DNA of 14,791 nucleotides from G963674505 sp964575975 (GTDB taxonomy: Bacteria > Desulfobacterota > Desulfobacteria > Desulfobacterales > SKZT01). The notes below the pieces were generated by a model. That model had not been told where the DNA came from, made no database searches, and worked only from the letters and a program-made list of their open reading frames with translations. Below are positions 7,928 to 14,209 of this stretch, piece by piece. The position numbers were made by a program, and so were the translations under genes. The stretch spans positions 1 to 14,791 of the forward strand of contig CAZNTU010000137.1 in the NCBI GenBank assembly GCA_964575975.1, given 5' to 3'. The number at the start of each line of letters is the position of its first letter. The stretch's first letter is position 1.

Positions 7928-8155
7928 TCGAAGCCTCAGAAATTAGAAAACGAGAAAATTGCCATAATCGTTGGATTTTTTCGATGTTATCTTTCCAGAA
8001 CTTCCGCCAAGCTCATCGCGTTGATAAATTTTTCCTTTATCGGTGCAAATTTCGGGTCGACAAGGCAAACATTTTCTTGAAATTTTCGTTCGCGTGTCAT
8101 AAAAGTCTCGGGGGGTTGGACGTGAGAGCAGGTTTTAAAGAAAGGGAGATGAGGG
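7928..8155. other. AT-rich intergenic region upstream of the DUF6930-like gene
   Basis: This stretch is AT-rich and holds the candidate promoter at 8077-8105. On the minus strand an ATG at 8100 opens 37 codons ending at 7987 (translation includes VCLVDPKFAPIKEKFINAMS). It has protein-like character but no ribosome site. It may be a further, out-of-frame piece of the decayed gene at 7626-7927; I do not call it a gene. Confidence 0.4.
8077..8105 (+). promoter_or_regulatory. Candidate sigma-70-type promoter for the gene at 8156
   Basis: TTGAAA at 8077-8082 (five of six matches to the -35 consensus) is followed, after 17 bases, by TAAAAG at 8100-8105 (four of six at -10). Transcription would start near 8112, giving a leader of about 44 bases. 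The region is AT-rich, so weak matches are easy to find by chance. Confidence 0.35.
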
Positions 8156-9184
8156 ATGCTGGAAGAAGAGCCGCTGGAGCACGAATGGCGCGAACTTTTC
8201 AAGCTTGCCGCGCGCGTGAAGGAAAACGCGCCCTGGGATCGAATGAGCGAACTGGACGTTTTCGGAGTTCAAAATCCGGAGACGGGAACAACCGGTTTCG
8301 TGTCCGTAATGGGGATGGAGGGAGAGCATTTCGCGGTGGCCTTGTACCAGGGGACCAAAGCCTTGTACGATTTTTGGGACTTCCAGGACACGTCCCTTTT
8401 CGACGTTCCCGAACGGGTCATGGAAATCCCCCAGCTGCAATTGTCCTTCGAGGATCGAAACCTTCTCGCTAAAACGGATTACAGGCTGATCAAAAAGTTG
8501 AACCTGAATTTCAGGGGCCGCAAATCGTGGCCGATATTCCGAAGCATCCGCCCCGGATACCTTCCCTGGTACCTGACGGGGGGCGAAGCCCGCTTCCTGG
8601 CGTACGCCTTGGAACAGACCCTGGATGTGAGCAAGAGATACGAAAAGGACGAATACCTTTTCGATTTCGACGAGGACGACAGCTATCTGGTGAGAATCCC
8701 GTTCAAAAGGGGCAACAGACTGTTTTGGGAGGACAAGGTGACGGCGATCCCCCCGCCCAAGCCGGAGCCGATCCCCATCACCGTGGACTCCCGCGATTTG
8801 GACAATTTGAAAAACATGACCAAGGGAGAGATGACTCTGGAGATCGATTTTTTCGTGTTCCCAGTTAAAGTGGGGGAAAAAAGCCAAAGACCGTCCCTGC
8901 CTTATCTTTTGATGGTGGTGGAATCGAAAACGGGGATGGTCGTGGCGCACGAAACGTTTCTCGCCAATCCCTCCCTCGAGGACATGTGGGGAAGAGTTCC
9001 CGGCGCGCTCGTACGCCAGTTTTCGAGAACGGGGATCGTGCCGAGAGAAATCCGGGTCAGGTCGGGCCTTTTGTACGCCCTGCTCCAGCCTATTGCCGAG
9101 GAGCTTCGGTTCCGCCTTCGCCAGAACGATTTTCTCCCCAGTCTCGAGGAAGCCAAGGAGGAGCTGTTGCACTTTATGTTTTGA
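8156..9184 (+). CDS. Conserved protein of unknown function, DUF7309/DUF6930-like
   Basis: This is a soluble 342-residue protein with no signal peptide or membrane segment. The N-terminal half (residues about 8-110) has the pattern WRELFKLAARVKENAPWDRM, then ELDVFGVQNPETGTTGFVSV and GEHFAVALYQGTKALYDFWD, which I recognise from memory as the DUF7309-type domain. The C-terminal half (about 240-340) has LPYLLMVVESKTGMVVAHET, a long helix, then VPREIRVRSGLLYALLQPIA and LPSLEEAKEELL, resembling DUF6930. No catalytic motif is evident and no function is known to me. The ATG at 8156 is chosen for the AGGGAG Shine-Dalgarno seven bases upstream. It is convergent with the J-domain gene, the stops being 46 bases apart. 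Domain names are from recall and unchecked. Confidence 0.8.
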   Translation: MLEEEPLEHEWRELFKLAARVKENAPWDRMSELDVFGVQNPETGTTGFVSVMGMEGEHFAVALYQGTKALYDFWDFQDTSLFDVPERVMEIPQLQLSFEDRNLLAKTDYRLIKKLNLNFRGRKSWPIFRSIRPGYLPWYLTGGEARFLAYALEQTLDVSKRYEKDEYLFDFDEDDSYLVRIPFKRGNRLFWEDKVTAIPPPKPEPIPITVDSRDLDNLKNMTKGEMTLEIDFFVFPVKVGEKSQRPSLPYLLMVVESKTGMVVAHETFLANPSLEDMWGRVPGALVRQFSRTGIVPREIRVRSGLLYALLQPIAEELRFRLRQNDFLPSLEEAKEELLHFMF

Positions 9185-9238
9185 GGCGTAAGGAATCCTT
9201 CGGTTCGAACGCTCCGAGAATCGATCCGAATTACGCCT
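9184..9238. repeat. Stop-to-stop inverted repeat between convergent genes, possible bidirectional terminator
   Basis: The outer arms AGGCGTAA (9184-9191) and TTACGCCT (9231-9238) pair perfectly. Inside, TTCGGTTCGA (9200-9209) and TCGATCCGAA (9221-9230) pair at nine of ten positions, leaving an asymmetric bulge on the left. The left arm begins on the last base of the plus-strand gene's TGA and the right arm contains the minus-strand gene's TAA. No T-tract follows on either strand, so it is not a textbook intrinsic terminator, but a shared 3' stabilising hairpin fits. Confidence 0.55.
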
Positions 9239-10316
9239 TGAAACGTCTTCTGCGCATGATCGACTGGAAGGCATCGTTCAGGTGTATGAACTTTTCGTGC
9301 TCCCCTCCTCTGTCCGGATGGTGTTTCACGGCAAGCTTGCGATATATTTTGATCAGTTTCGTCTTGGAGATCGTGCTCAATTCCTCCTCCGACACTTCCA
9401 AAATTCCGCTGGCCTCCTCGTAGCTGACGGTGTTCTTGATCGGATATCCCGTGAACGTCTTGTGCCGGTTGATGAAATCCCTGAATATTTCGCCCACCAT
9501 GTTCCTTTCGGCGAAATCGTAGTCGAAGAACATCACCAGATACCTGACCAGATAGTCGTTTAGGCTGTCGATGCACGGCGACCCCGACCAGAACTCTTCG
9601 GAACGGTTCAATCGGCACAGGTCGTCCATGAAACATTCGTCCACCCTGCACTCCTCGATGGTTTCCGGAGCCTTGCGCGCCGTCGTCTCCGTGAAGTGGC
9701 GCTGCAAGTCGAAAACGACGTACACGTAAATCTTGATCTCGTGCTCTTTCAGCACTTGCTTTTCCATGCTCCAGAAATACTGCTCGATCTCGTCTCGCGA
9801 TTTGCCGTCCAAATCCTTGAGCAGTTTACCGGACATTCTACCCACGTACCCCTGGTTCATTCTTCCGAACTTGAGATAGTGCATCCTGCGCTTGTCGAAA
9901 ATGTGGGTTTCGGTCCTGAGCCGTTCTTCCTTTTGCTCTGTCATTCTTTTCCGGCACTTGTTCTTGGCCCGGCTTCGGAAGGGTTCCAGGAACCTTTTGA
10001 CGTCGGACCTCACGAAAGGCCAGAAAAGGTCCTCCAAATCTTCCTGGTCGGCCTCGACGCCGGTCGTCGCCAGTTTCTCGTTGATTTCCTCGTCTATGTA
10101 AAAGGAGTGCCCCCCGGGGTAGACGATATATTCCGAAGGGTCGGTTCCCAATTCGAGAAGCTCCCGGCATCGGAGCCCCTCTCCGGGCCGTCCGACCGTC
10201 TCCCTGATGAAATAGTGCATCTGTCCGTTGATTCGTTTCTTTGCGAGATACATCACTATCCTCCAGCCCGGTTCGTTCGCGAACCGAACATTCGTGTCGT
10301 CTTTTTTCGCGGACAT
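9231..10316 (-). CDS. Protein with C-terminal J domain (DnaJ-like co-chaperone), unknown N-terminal region
   Basis: This is a 361-residue cytoplasmic protein. The last 60 residues are a J domain: a helix II pattern (SKTKLIKIYRKLAVKHH), the HPD tripeptide at 333-335 and a helix III pattern (FIHLNDAFQSIMRR). A J domain recruits DnaK and stimulates its ATPase. It lies at the extreme C-terminus, unlike DnaJ, and no Gly/Phe region or Cys-repeat zinc motif exists. The N-terminal 300 residues are charged, with YIVYPGGHSFYIDEEINEK near 65-85, a basic segment near 115-145 (RAKNKCRKRMTEQKEERLR) and a YVYVVFDLQRHF beta-like stretch; I cannot name this region, which presumably selects the client. The start is uncertain: ATG at 10316 is used, and a TTG at 10325 would add three residues. 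Both fit the promoter at 10349-10377. Confidence 0.82.
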   Translation of the reverse strand: MSAKKDDTNVRFANEPGWRIVMYLAKKRINGQMHYFIRETVGRPGEGLRCRELLELGTDPSEYIVYPGGHSFYIDEEINEKLATTGVEADQEDLEDLFWPFVRSDVKRFLEPFRSRAKNKCRKRMTEQKEERLRTETHIFDKRRMHYLKFGRMNQGYVGRMSGKLLKDLDGKSRDEIEQYFWSMEKQVLKEHEIKIYVYVVFDLQRHFTETTARKAPETIEECRVDECFMDDLCRLNRSEEFWSGSPCIDSLNDYLVRYLVMFFDYDFAERNMVGEIFRDFINRHKTFTGYPIKNTVSYEEASGILEVSEEELSTISKTKLIKIYRKLAVKHHPDRGGEHEKFIHLNDAFQSIMRRRRFKA

Positions 10317-10348
10317 ATTTTCCAATCCATGTTCCGAAGCAGGAATAT

Positions 10349-10377
10349 AACATAATTAGGTTCTCTTTTTGCGTCAA
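10349..10377 (-). promoter_or_regulatory. Sigma-70-type promoter of the J-domain gene
   Basis: On the minus strand TTGACG (10377-10372, five of six matches) and TATGTT (10354-10349, four of six) are separated by exactly 17 bases. The start would be near 10342, about 26 bases before the ATG at 10316. The -35 box overlaps the last bases of the amtB terminator T-tract, so the two same-strand units are packed tightly. Confidence 0.55.
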
Positions 10378-10413
10378 AATTAAAAGCGCCTCCCGAAAAT
10401 TCGGGAGACGCCT
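10376..10413 (-). terminator. Rho-independent terminator of amtB
   Basis: On the minus strand, GCGTCTCCCGAA pairs with TTCGGGAGGCGC (10411-10400 with 10397-10386; 11 of 12 positions, one G-T wobble). The tail is TTTTAATTTT (10385-10376). This is a textbook intrinsic terminator about 78 bases after the amtB stop, and it separates amtB from the J-domain gene on the same strand. Confidence 0.88.
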
Positions 10414-10452
10414 TATCGAGGAGGGATGGGTGTGGGCTGGAGATTGTGTGTC

Positions 10453-10479
10453 GCCGCCATCGACTCGGTCGATAGCGGC
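10453..10479 (-). repeat. Stem-loop just after amtB stop codon
   Basis: Arms GCCGCCATCGAC (10453-10464) and GTCGATAGCGGC (10468-10479) pair at 11 of 12 positions, with a three-base loop. It begins ten bases after the amtB stop and has no T-tract. It may protect the 3' end of the message ahead of the true terminator at 10376-10413. Confidence 0.6.
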
Positions 10480-10488
10480 TTGCATCCA

Positions 10489-11892
10489 TCAGGTGGACTC
10501 TACCAATCCTCCGACTTTGGCCTTTTCCTTGCCGTAGGATGCCGGGCCGCCGCCGGACGCGGGCATGCTGGCGTACGAATTGACCTCGAAGTCCGGATAG
10601 GCGTTGCCGCCGTGCTCCACGAAGTCCAAGCCTTCGAGTTCCTCTTCGGCGGAAACCCTGAGACCCACAGTCGCGTTGATGATTTTAAACAGGACGAAAG
10701 CCGTGGGGAAGACCCAAAGAAAGCAAGCGCCGATTCCCAGAAGCTGCACGCCTATTATTTCCAATGAAGTTCCGCCCGCGTTGAATATGCCCGCCGCGAG
10801 CGTTCCCCAGGCGCCGCACACGCCGTGGACGGAAATCGCGCCGACCGGATCGTCGATCTTGATCTTGTCGAAGAACAGGACCGAGAGGACCACGATTACG
10901 CCCGCGAGAGCCCCGATCATAATCGCGCTGCTCGGAGAAACCGAAGCGCAAGGGCTTGTGATCGCGACAAGTCCGGCCAAAGCGCCGTTCAGGCTCATGC
11001 CCACTTCGGGCTTTCCGAATTTCATCCAGGAGGTGAACATGGCGAGTACGGCGCCGGCCGCGGCGGCCAGGTTCGTGTTGACGAAGATCATGGCGATATC
11101 CTTGTTGGCCGCCGTCGTGGAACCGGGATTGAATCCGAACCATCCGAGCCACAGTATGAAGACTCCCAGGGCGGCCAAGGGAATGTTGTGGCCAAGAATA
11201 GGTCGGATTCTTCCATCCTTGGTATATTTGCCGATACGCGGCCCCAGAACGATCGTGCCCGCCAACGCGGCCCATCCGCCGACCGAATGCACGACCGTCG
11301 AACCCGCGAAATCGATGAACCCGAAACCTTCCAGCCATCCGCTTCCTTTATAAAGGCCGCCCCACGCCCATCCGCCGAATATAGGATAAATTATCCCGCA
11401 TATGACCACGCTGTAGAGGATATACCCGGAAAACTTGGTGCGCTCGGCCATGGCGCCGGAGACGATCGTGGCCGCAGTCGCCGCGAACACCACTTGGAAC
11501 ATCCAGAAGGCCAGCACCCAAGGGTCGCCGTCCGGAGAAAAGTCGCTCAGGAAAAATCCGCTGGTCCCGATCCAACCCGTCCCGGAAACCCCGAACATGA
11601 GACCGAACCCGACCGCCCAGAACGCCAGCGTGCCCATGGAAAAATCCATCAGGTTCTTCATCATGATGTTGATCGCGTTCTTGGCCCTGGTAAAACCGGT
11701 CTCGACCATGGCGAACCCGGCTTGCATGAAGAATACCAAGGCGGCCGCCATGAGTGTCCAGACATAGTCGGCATGGGATTGGACCAGATCTATCGCGATT
11801 CTGTTGGATTCGGGCGTCGGAGGCTCGTCCCCCGCCCATGCCCTGCCTATCGTAAAACCTGCCGCAACTGCCGTCAGCGCTAACTTTTTCAT
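10489..11892 (-). CDS. amtB: Ammonium transporter (Amt/MEP/Rh family)
   Basis: This inner-membrane trimeric channel conducts ammonium or ammonia into the cell. It has 467 residues with a cleavable-looking signal peptide (Lys2-Lys3, hydrophobic core, AWA before GDE near residue 20) and then eleven expected membrane helices. The signature VFFMQAGFAMVETGFTRAKN is present near residues 54-73. The pore residues are conserved: Asp194 in FIDFAGSTVVH, His202 eight residues later, and His356 in ISVHGVCGAWGT, matching Asp160, His168 and His318 of the E. coli protein. The C-terminal tail after helix 11 is short. AAGGAGG upstream of the ATG is a strong ribosome site. No glnK lies downstream, which is unusual but known. 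It has its own terminator, a long leader and a sigma-54 promoter, so nitrogen-limited expression is expected. Confidence 0.95.
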   Translation of the reverse strand: MKKLALTAVAAGFTIGRAWAGDEPPTPESNRIAIDLVQSHADYVWTLMAAALVFFMQAGFAMVETGFTRAKNAINIMMKNLMDFSMGTLAFWAVGFGLMFGVSGTGWIGTSGFFLSDFSPDGDPWVLAFWMFQVVFAATAATIVSGAMAERTKFSGYILYSVVICGIIYPIFGGWAWGGLYKGSGWLEGFGFIDFAGSTVVHSVGGWAALAGTIVLGPRIGKYTKDGRIRPILGHNIPLAALGVFILWLGWFGFNPGSTTAANKDIAMIFVNTNLAAAAGAVLAMFTSWMKFGKPEVGMSLNGALAGLVAITSPCASVSPSSAIMIGALAGVIVVLSVLFFDKIKIDDPVGAISVHGVCGAWGTLAAGIFNAGGTSLEIIGVQLLGIGACFLWVFPTAFVLFKIINATVGLRVSAEEELEGLDFVEHGGNAYPDFEVNSYASMPASGGGPASYGKEKAKVGGLVEST

Positions 11893-12064
11893 GGTTGCTT
11901 TTCCTCCTTTGCACCTTTTTTGATTGTTCGATAAAACCTGTTCGTTTTAAAAATCCGATCGGGCGCGTGTCGCGCCGAATTTGCATCTTGTCTGTTCCCG
12001 GGGGCCATTCTTTCGTTTCCAGTACGTTCGACTATTGCCTTTGTCGATTCCTGGCGAACGCTTG
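11893..12064 (-). other. Long amtB leader (about 170 bases) with small hairpin
   Basis: The predicted transcription start near 12065 leaves about 173 bases before the amtB ATG. Within it, GGCGCG (11962-11967) and CGCGCC (11971-11976) form a tight six-pair hairpin. On the minus strand it is followed eight bases later by TTTTT. That is short for a terminator, but it could attenuate or structure the leader. No recognised riboswitch pattern was found and no leader peptide with a good start was seen. Confidence 0.4.
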
Positions 12065-12075
12065 CAGGCATGTAA

Positions 12076-12091
12076 AGCAACACCCGTGCCA
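12076..12091 (-). promoter_or_regulatory. Sigma-54 (RpoN) promoter for amtB, full consensus
   Basis: The minus strand reads TGGCACG (12091-12085), four bases, then TTGCT (12080-12076), an exact match to the sigma-54 consensus TGGCACG-N4-TTGCW with the obligatory GG at -24 and GC at -12. Transcription should start near 12065. Such promoters require an ATP-driven activator bound upstream; the repeats at 12213-12262 lie at about -150 to -200, the usual enhancer range. In proteobacteria, ammonium channel genes are classically driven this way through NtrC. Confidence 0.85.
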
Positions 12092-12212
12092 ACCGAAGGA
12101 CAGTTTGGAGAAACAAGACGCAAGCAATTGTTTTTAAAGACGATTTGGAGGAAAAAAAACGGCGGGACTTTTAATTGCGGAGTTTCGAAACCGTTTAGAG
12201 TCCGATTTAAAT

Positions 12213-12262
12213 TGCATTATTGTAATGCACAAAATCGATATCAAACAATTTTGTGCATTACA
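12213..12262. promoter_or_regulatory. Inverted-repeat cluster, probable upstream activator site for amtB
   Basis: Two palindromes overlap. The first is TGCATTA-TTG-TAATGCA (12213-12229), a perfect 17-base dyad with outer TGCA blocks, the same length and ends as NtrC sites (TGCAC-N7-GTGCA class). The second has perfect 15-base arms TGTAATGCACAAAAT (12221-12235) and ATTTTGTGCATTACA (12248-12262) around 12 bases. The word GCATTA thus occurs three times in alternating orientation. It sits about 150-200 bases upstream of the predicted amtB start. It also lies 34-83 bases downstream of the symporter stop, so a terminator-like role for that gene is an alternative, though no T-tract follows. Confidence 0.6.
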
Positions 12263-12295
12263 CGCAACGCGAGATCGCCTTCGCATCCTCGCTCC

Positions 12296-13927
12296 TTACT
12301 GTTTGCGGCTCTCCGCTTGCTGCTCGCTCCTCACCCAAACAGCCATCACCAGTGTCTGCGCCGCGGAAAGAACCACGAAATAACCGATCCACACGGGTAC
12401 GCCGAACATGATCGGGTCGACCTTTTTCCACGCCCAGAAATCGATCCCCAACAGAAAAATGGAAAGCAGGATGTAAAAATAGGGGTCGCGCAGCCAGCCG
12501 GGGAACGCGAAGACCGGGGCTTTCTCCTTTGCCGCAAGCGCGGCGTGAACGAGCAAGTAAACCGCCACCGAAATCGCGATTACCCACACCACCGGAAGAA
12601 CCGGGCCGGCCGATACGATTTTGAAATAGAACAGGACCAAGGCGGTCTCCCCGAAAATTATGCTGAGGATGGCCGGCAGGGCGTAAACCCGTTTGAAATA
12701 CAGGCCGAATATGACCGACGGAAAAAGCACCGCGAGGCCCGTGAACGTCTGGGTGGCGATTTGCAGAATTGTCGCCGGGGGTTTGTAGGCCAAAGCCAGG
12801 CCGGCCAGACTCAGAAAAACCACGAACCATCTTCCCGTTGCGCTGGACTCGCTTTTGCTTTTGCGGATAGGGACCACAATGTCCCTGGTGAATATGGAAC
12901 TGAGGGTCAGCAACTGGGAATCCATGGTGGACATGAGAGCGGCGAGCCCGGCGGCCATGACCAGCGCCGCCATGAAGTCGCCCGAGATCGAAGTGACCAC
13001 CATGGGAAGGATCTTGTCCGCCTCCTTGCCCGCGATTTCGGGAAAGGATAGCCTGCCGATCACTCCGACCGCGATGGGCATGAAAAACACCACCGTGCAT
13101 ACGAACGGGTACATGAGCATGATCCAGGAAAGGCTTTTTTCGCTCTTGGCCGAAAAAAAACGCTGGAACAACTGGGGAAACATGGGATCGCAAAAGAACC
13201 ACAGGAACAGATAGCTGAACCAGATCCCCGGCGTGTACTGGCCGGAGCCGCCCGGGCGCGAAAACAACTCGGGAAAAGATGCCAGGACTTTCCGGTTCGC
13301 CTCGACGAAACCGCCGTGATGATTCGCCACGATGATCAACGAAGCCAAAAGAAGGAAGAACATGAGGGTTCCCTGGAAAAGGTCGGTCCAGGCGACGGCG
13401 CGGAGGCCTCCCCGAAGAGTGTACATTGCTATGATGGCGGTCACCAGGACGCATCCCCAGACATAGGGAAGCCCGACCAGAGCCTCCAGGGCGTACCCTG
13501 CGGCCATTGGCTGAAGCGCGAGGTACGGAATGGTGAAAACGATCATCACCAAGGCGAACAAAAAGGAAAGAAAAGGACTGCCGTAAAGGGAACGCATCAG
13601 TTCGGGAGGCGTCACCAAGCCCCTGTCTCGCCCCACTTGCCAGATTTTTCGCCCCAGGATCCAAAACGTGAGCGCCATGAATCCCGTGCCGAACCCCATG
13701 ATGGGAAAAAACGAGTACCCGTCGCGATACCCGGCCCCGGACGTGCCGAACACGGTGAACGCAGAAAAATTGGTCGCGACCATGGTCCCCAAGAGTACAA
13801 GGGGACCCAGTTTCCGATCGGCGAGGAAATAGTTTTCCGGCGAAGATTTCCATCGGGTGCGGGCGATCAGCCCGATGGCGAGTACGATCAGAAAATACGC
13901 GGCGAGCACCGAGATTTTGACGACCAT
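12296..13927 (-). CDS. Sodium:solute symporter (SSS family)
   Basis: This 543-residue integral membrane protein should import a small solute with sodium. About 13 hydrophobic helices run from residue 3 (ISVLAAYFLIVLAIGLIA) to the C-terminal segments near 515-530. Family signatures are the early ENYFLADRKLGPLVLLGTMVATNFSAFT stretch split over helices 1-2, TLRGGLRAVAWTDLFQG near 170-185, and the sodium-site helix AALMSTMDSQLLTLSS with Asp336. It most resembles the PutP/PanF-type branch, but the substrate (amino acid, carboxylate, pantothenate or other) cannot be read. The ATG at 13927 has AAGGAG nine bases upstream. It is transcribed in the same direction as amtB but separated by 403 bases with a separate promoter, so they are not one operon. 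Confidence 0.92.
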   Translation of the reverse strand: MVVKISVLAAYFLIVLAIGLIARTRWKSSPENYFLADRKLGPLVLLGTMVATNFSAFTVFGTSGAGYRDGYSFFPIMGFGTGFMALTFWILGRKIWQVGRDRGLVTPPELMRSLYGSPFLSFLFALVMIVFTIPYLALQPMAAGYALEALVGLPYVWGCVLVTAIIAMYTLRGGLRAVAWTDLFQGTLMFFLLLASLIIVANHHGGFVEANRKVLASFPELFSRPGGSGQYTPGIWFSYLFLWFFCDPMFPQLFQRFFSAKSEKSLSWIMLMYPFVCTVVFFMPIAVGVIGRLSFPEIAGKEADKILPMVVTSISGDFMAALVMAAGLAALMSTMDSQLLTLSSIFTRDIVVPIRKSKSESSATGRWFVVFLSLAGLALAYKPPATILQIATQTFTGLAVLFPSVIFGLYFKRVYALPAILSIIFGETALVLFYFKIVSAGPVLPVVWVIAISVAVYLLVHAALAAKEKAPVFAFPGWLRDPYFYILLSIFLLGIDFWAWKKVDPIMFGVPVWIGYFVVLSAAQTLVMAVWVRSEQQAESRKQ

Positions 13928-13987
13928 GGCAATTTCTCCTTTGCAGTTTTTTGCGTATGCCTTTTATGATTAGAATCTCTCCGAAAC

Positions 13988-14024
13988 AAAAAAAGCCATC
14001 CCGTTCAAGGTCGGGATGGCTTTT
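13988..14024 (-). terminator. Strong intrinsic terminator upstream of the symporter gene, stronger on minus strand
   Basis: Arms AAAAGCCATCCCG (13991-14003) and CGGGATGGCTTTT (14012-14024) pair perfectly over 13 bases around an eight-base loop. The minus-strand RNA ends in seven U residues (13994-13988) followed by GUUU, ideal for termination. On the plus strand only four U residues follow. It lies 61 bases before the symporter ATG, so leftward transcripts from beyond 14024 would stop here. It may belong to a lost minus-strand gene, or act as an attenuator of the symporter leader. Confidence 0.82.
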
Positions 14025-14070
14025 CGCCTGGCATAACCTTATTGTATTGCTCTGTGTTTCGCTTGTGAAA

Positions 14071-14097
14071 CGCGCGAAATATTCGGGAAGTCGCGCG
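14071..14097. repeat. Inverted repeat CGCGCGA / TCGCGCG between symporter and transposase
   Basis: Perfect seven-base arms (14071-14077, 14091-14097) surround 13 bases. A run of seven T lies at 14111-14117, 13 bases after the right arm, too far for a normal terminator. The left end of the insertion element should be nearby, but one end alone cannot be recognised as a terminal repeat. Confidence 0.35.
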
Positions 14098-14209
14098 ATA
14101 TGTTCGGCGCTTTTTTTACGTTTTTTGTTTCAGATTGTCAAGTGGTTCCTTACGACACCGGGGAGGAAATGCGAACGCAAGTCAACCAGAAACATTCGGA
14201 GGAAAGGTC

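Noticed and set aside
7675..8472. Plus-strand open frame of 265 codons across the gap and into the DUF6930-like gene
   Set aside because: It overlaps the better-supported gene starting at 8156 and the minus-strand remnant; low-quality translation.
8135..9274. Minus-strand open frame of 379 codons opposite the DUF6930-like gene
   Set aside because: The plus-strand frame has domain-like sequence and a good ribosome site; this one is its mirror and also runs into the J-domain gene.
11981..13051. Plus-strand open frame of 356 codons across the amtB upstream region and the symporter 3' end
   Set aside because: It covers regulatory DNA and antisense of a real gene; composition is implausible and no ribosome site is seen.
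12258..13853. Minus-strand open frame of 531 codons overlapping the symporter gene in another frame
   Set aside because: The symporter frame has clear membrane helices and family motifs; this frame is Arg/Gly/His-rich.
14030..14200. Left terminal inverted repeat of the insertion element
   Set aside because: The right end is outside the window, so no matching arm can be confirmed; the local inverted repeat at 14071-14097 is internal to itself.
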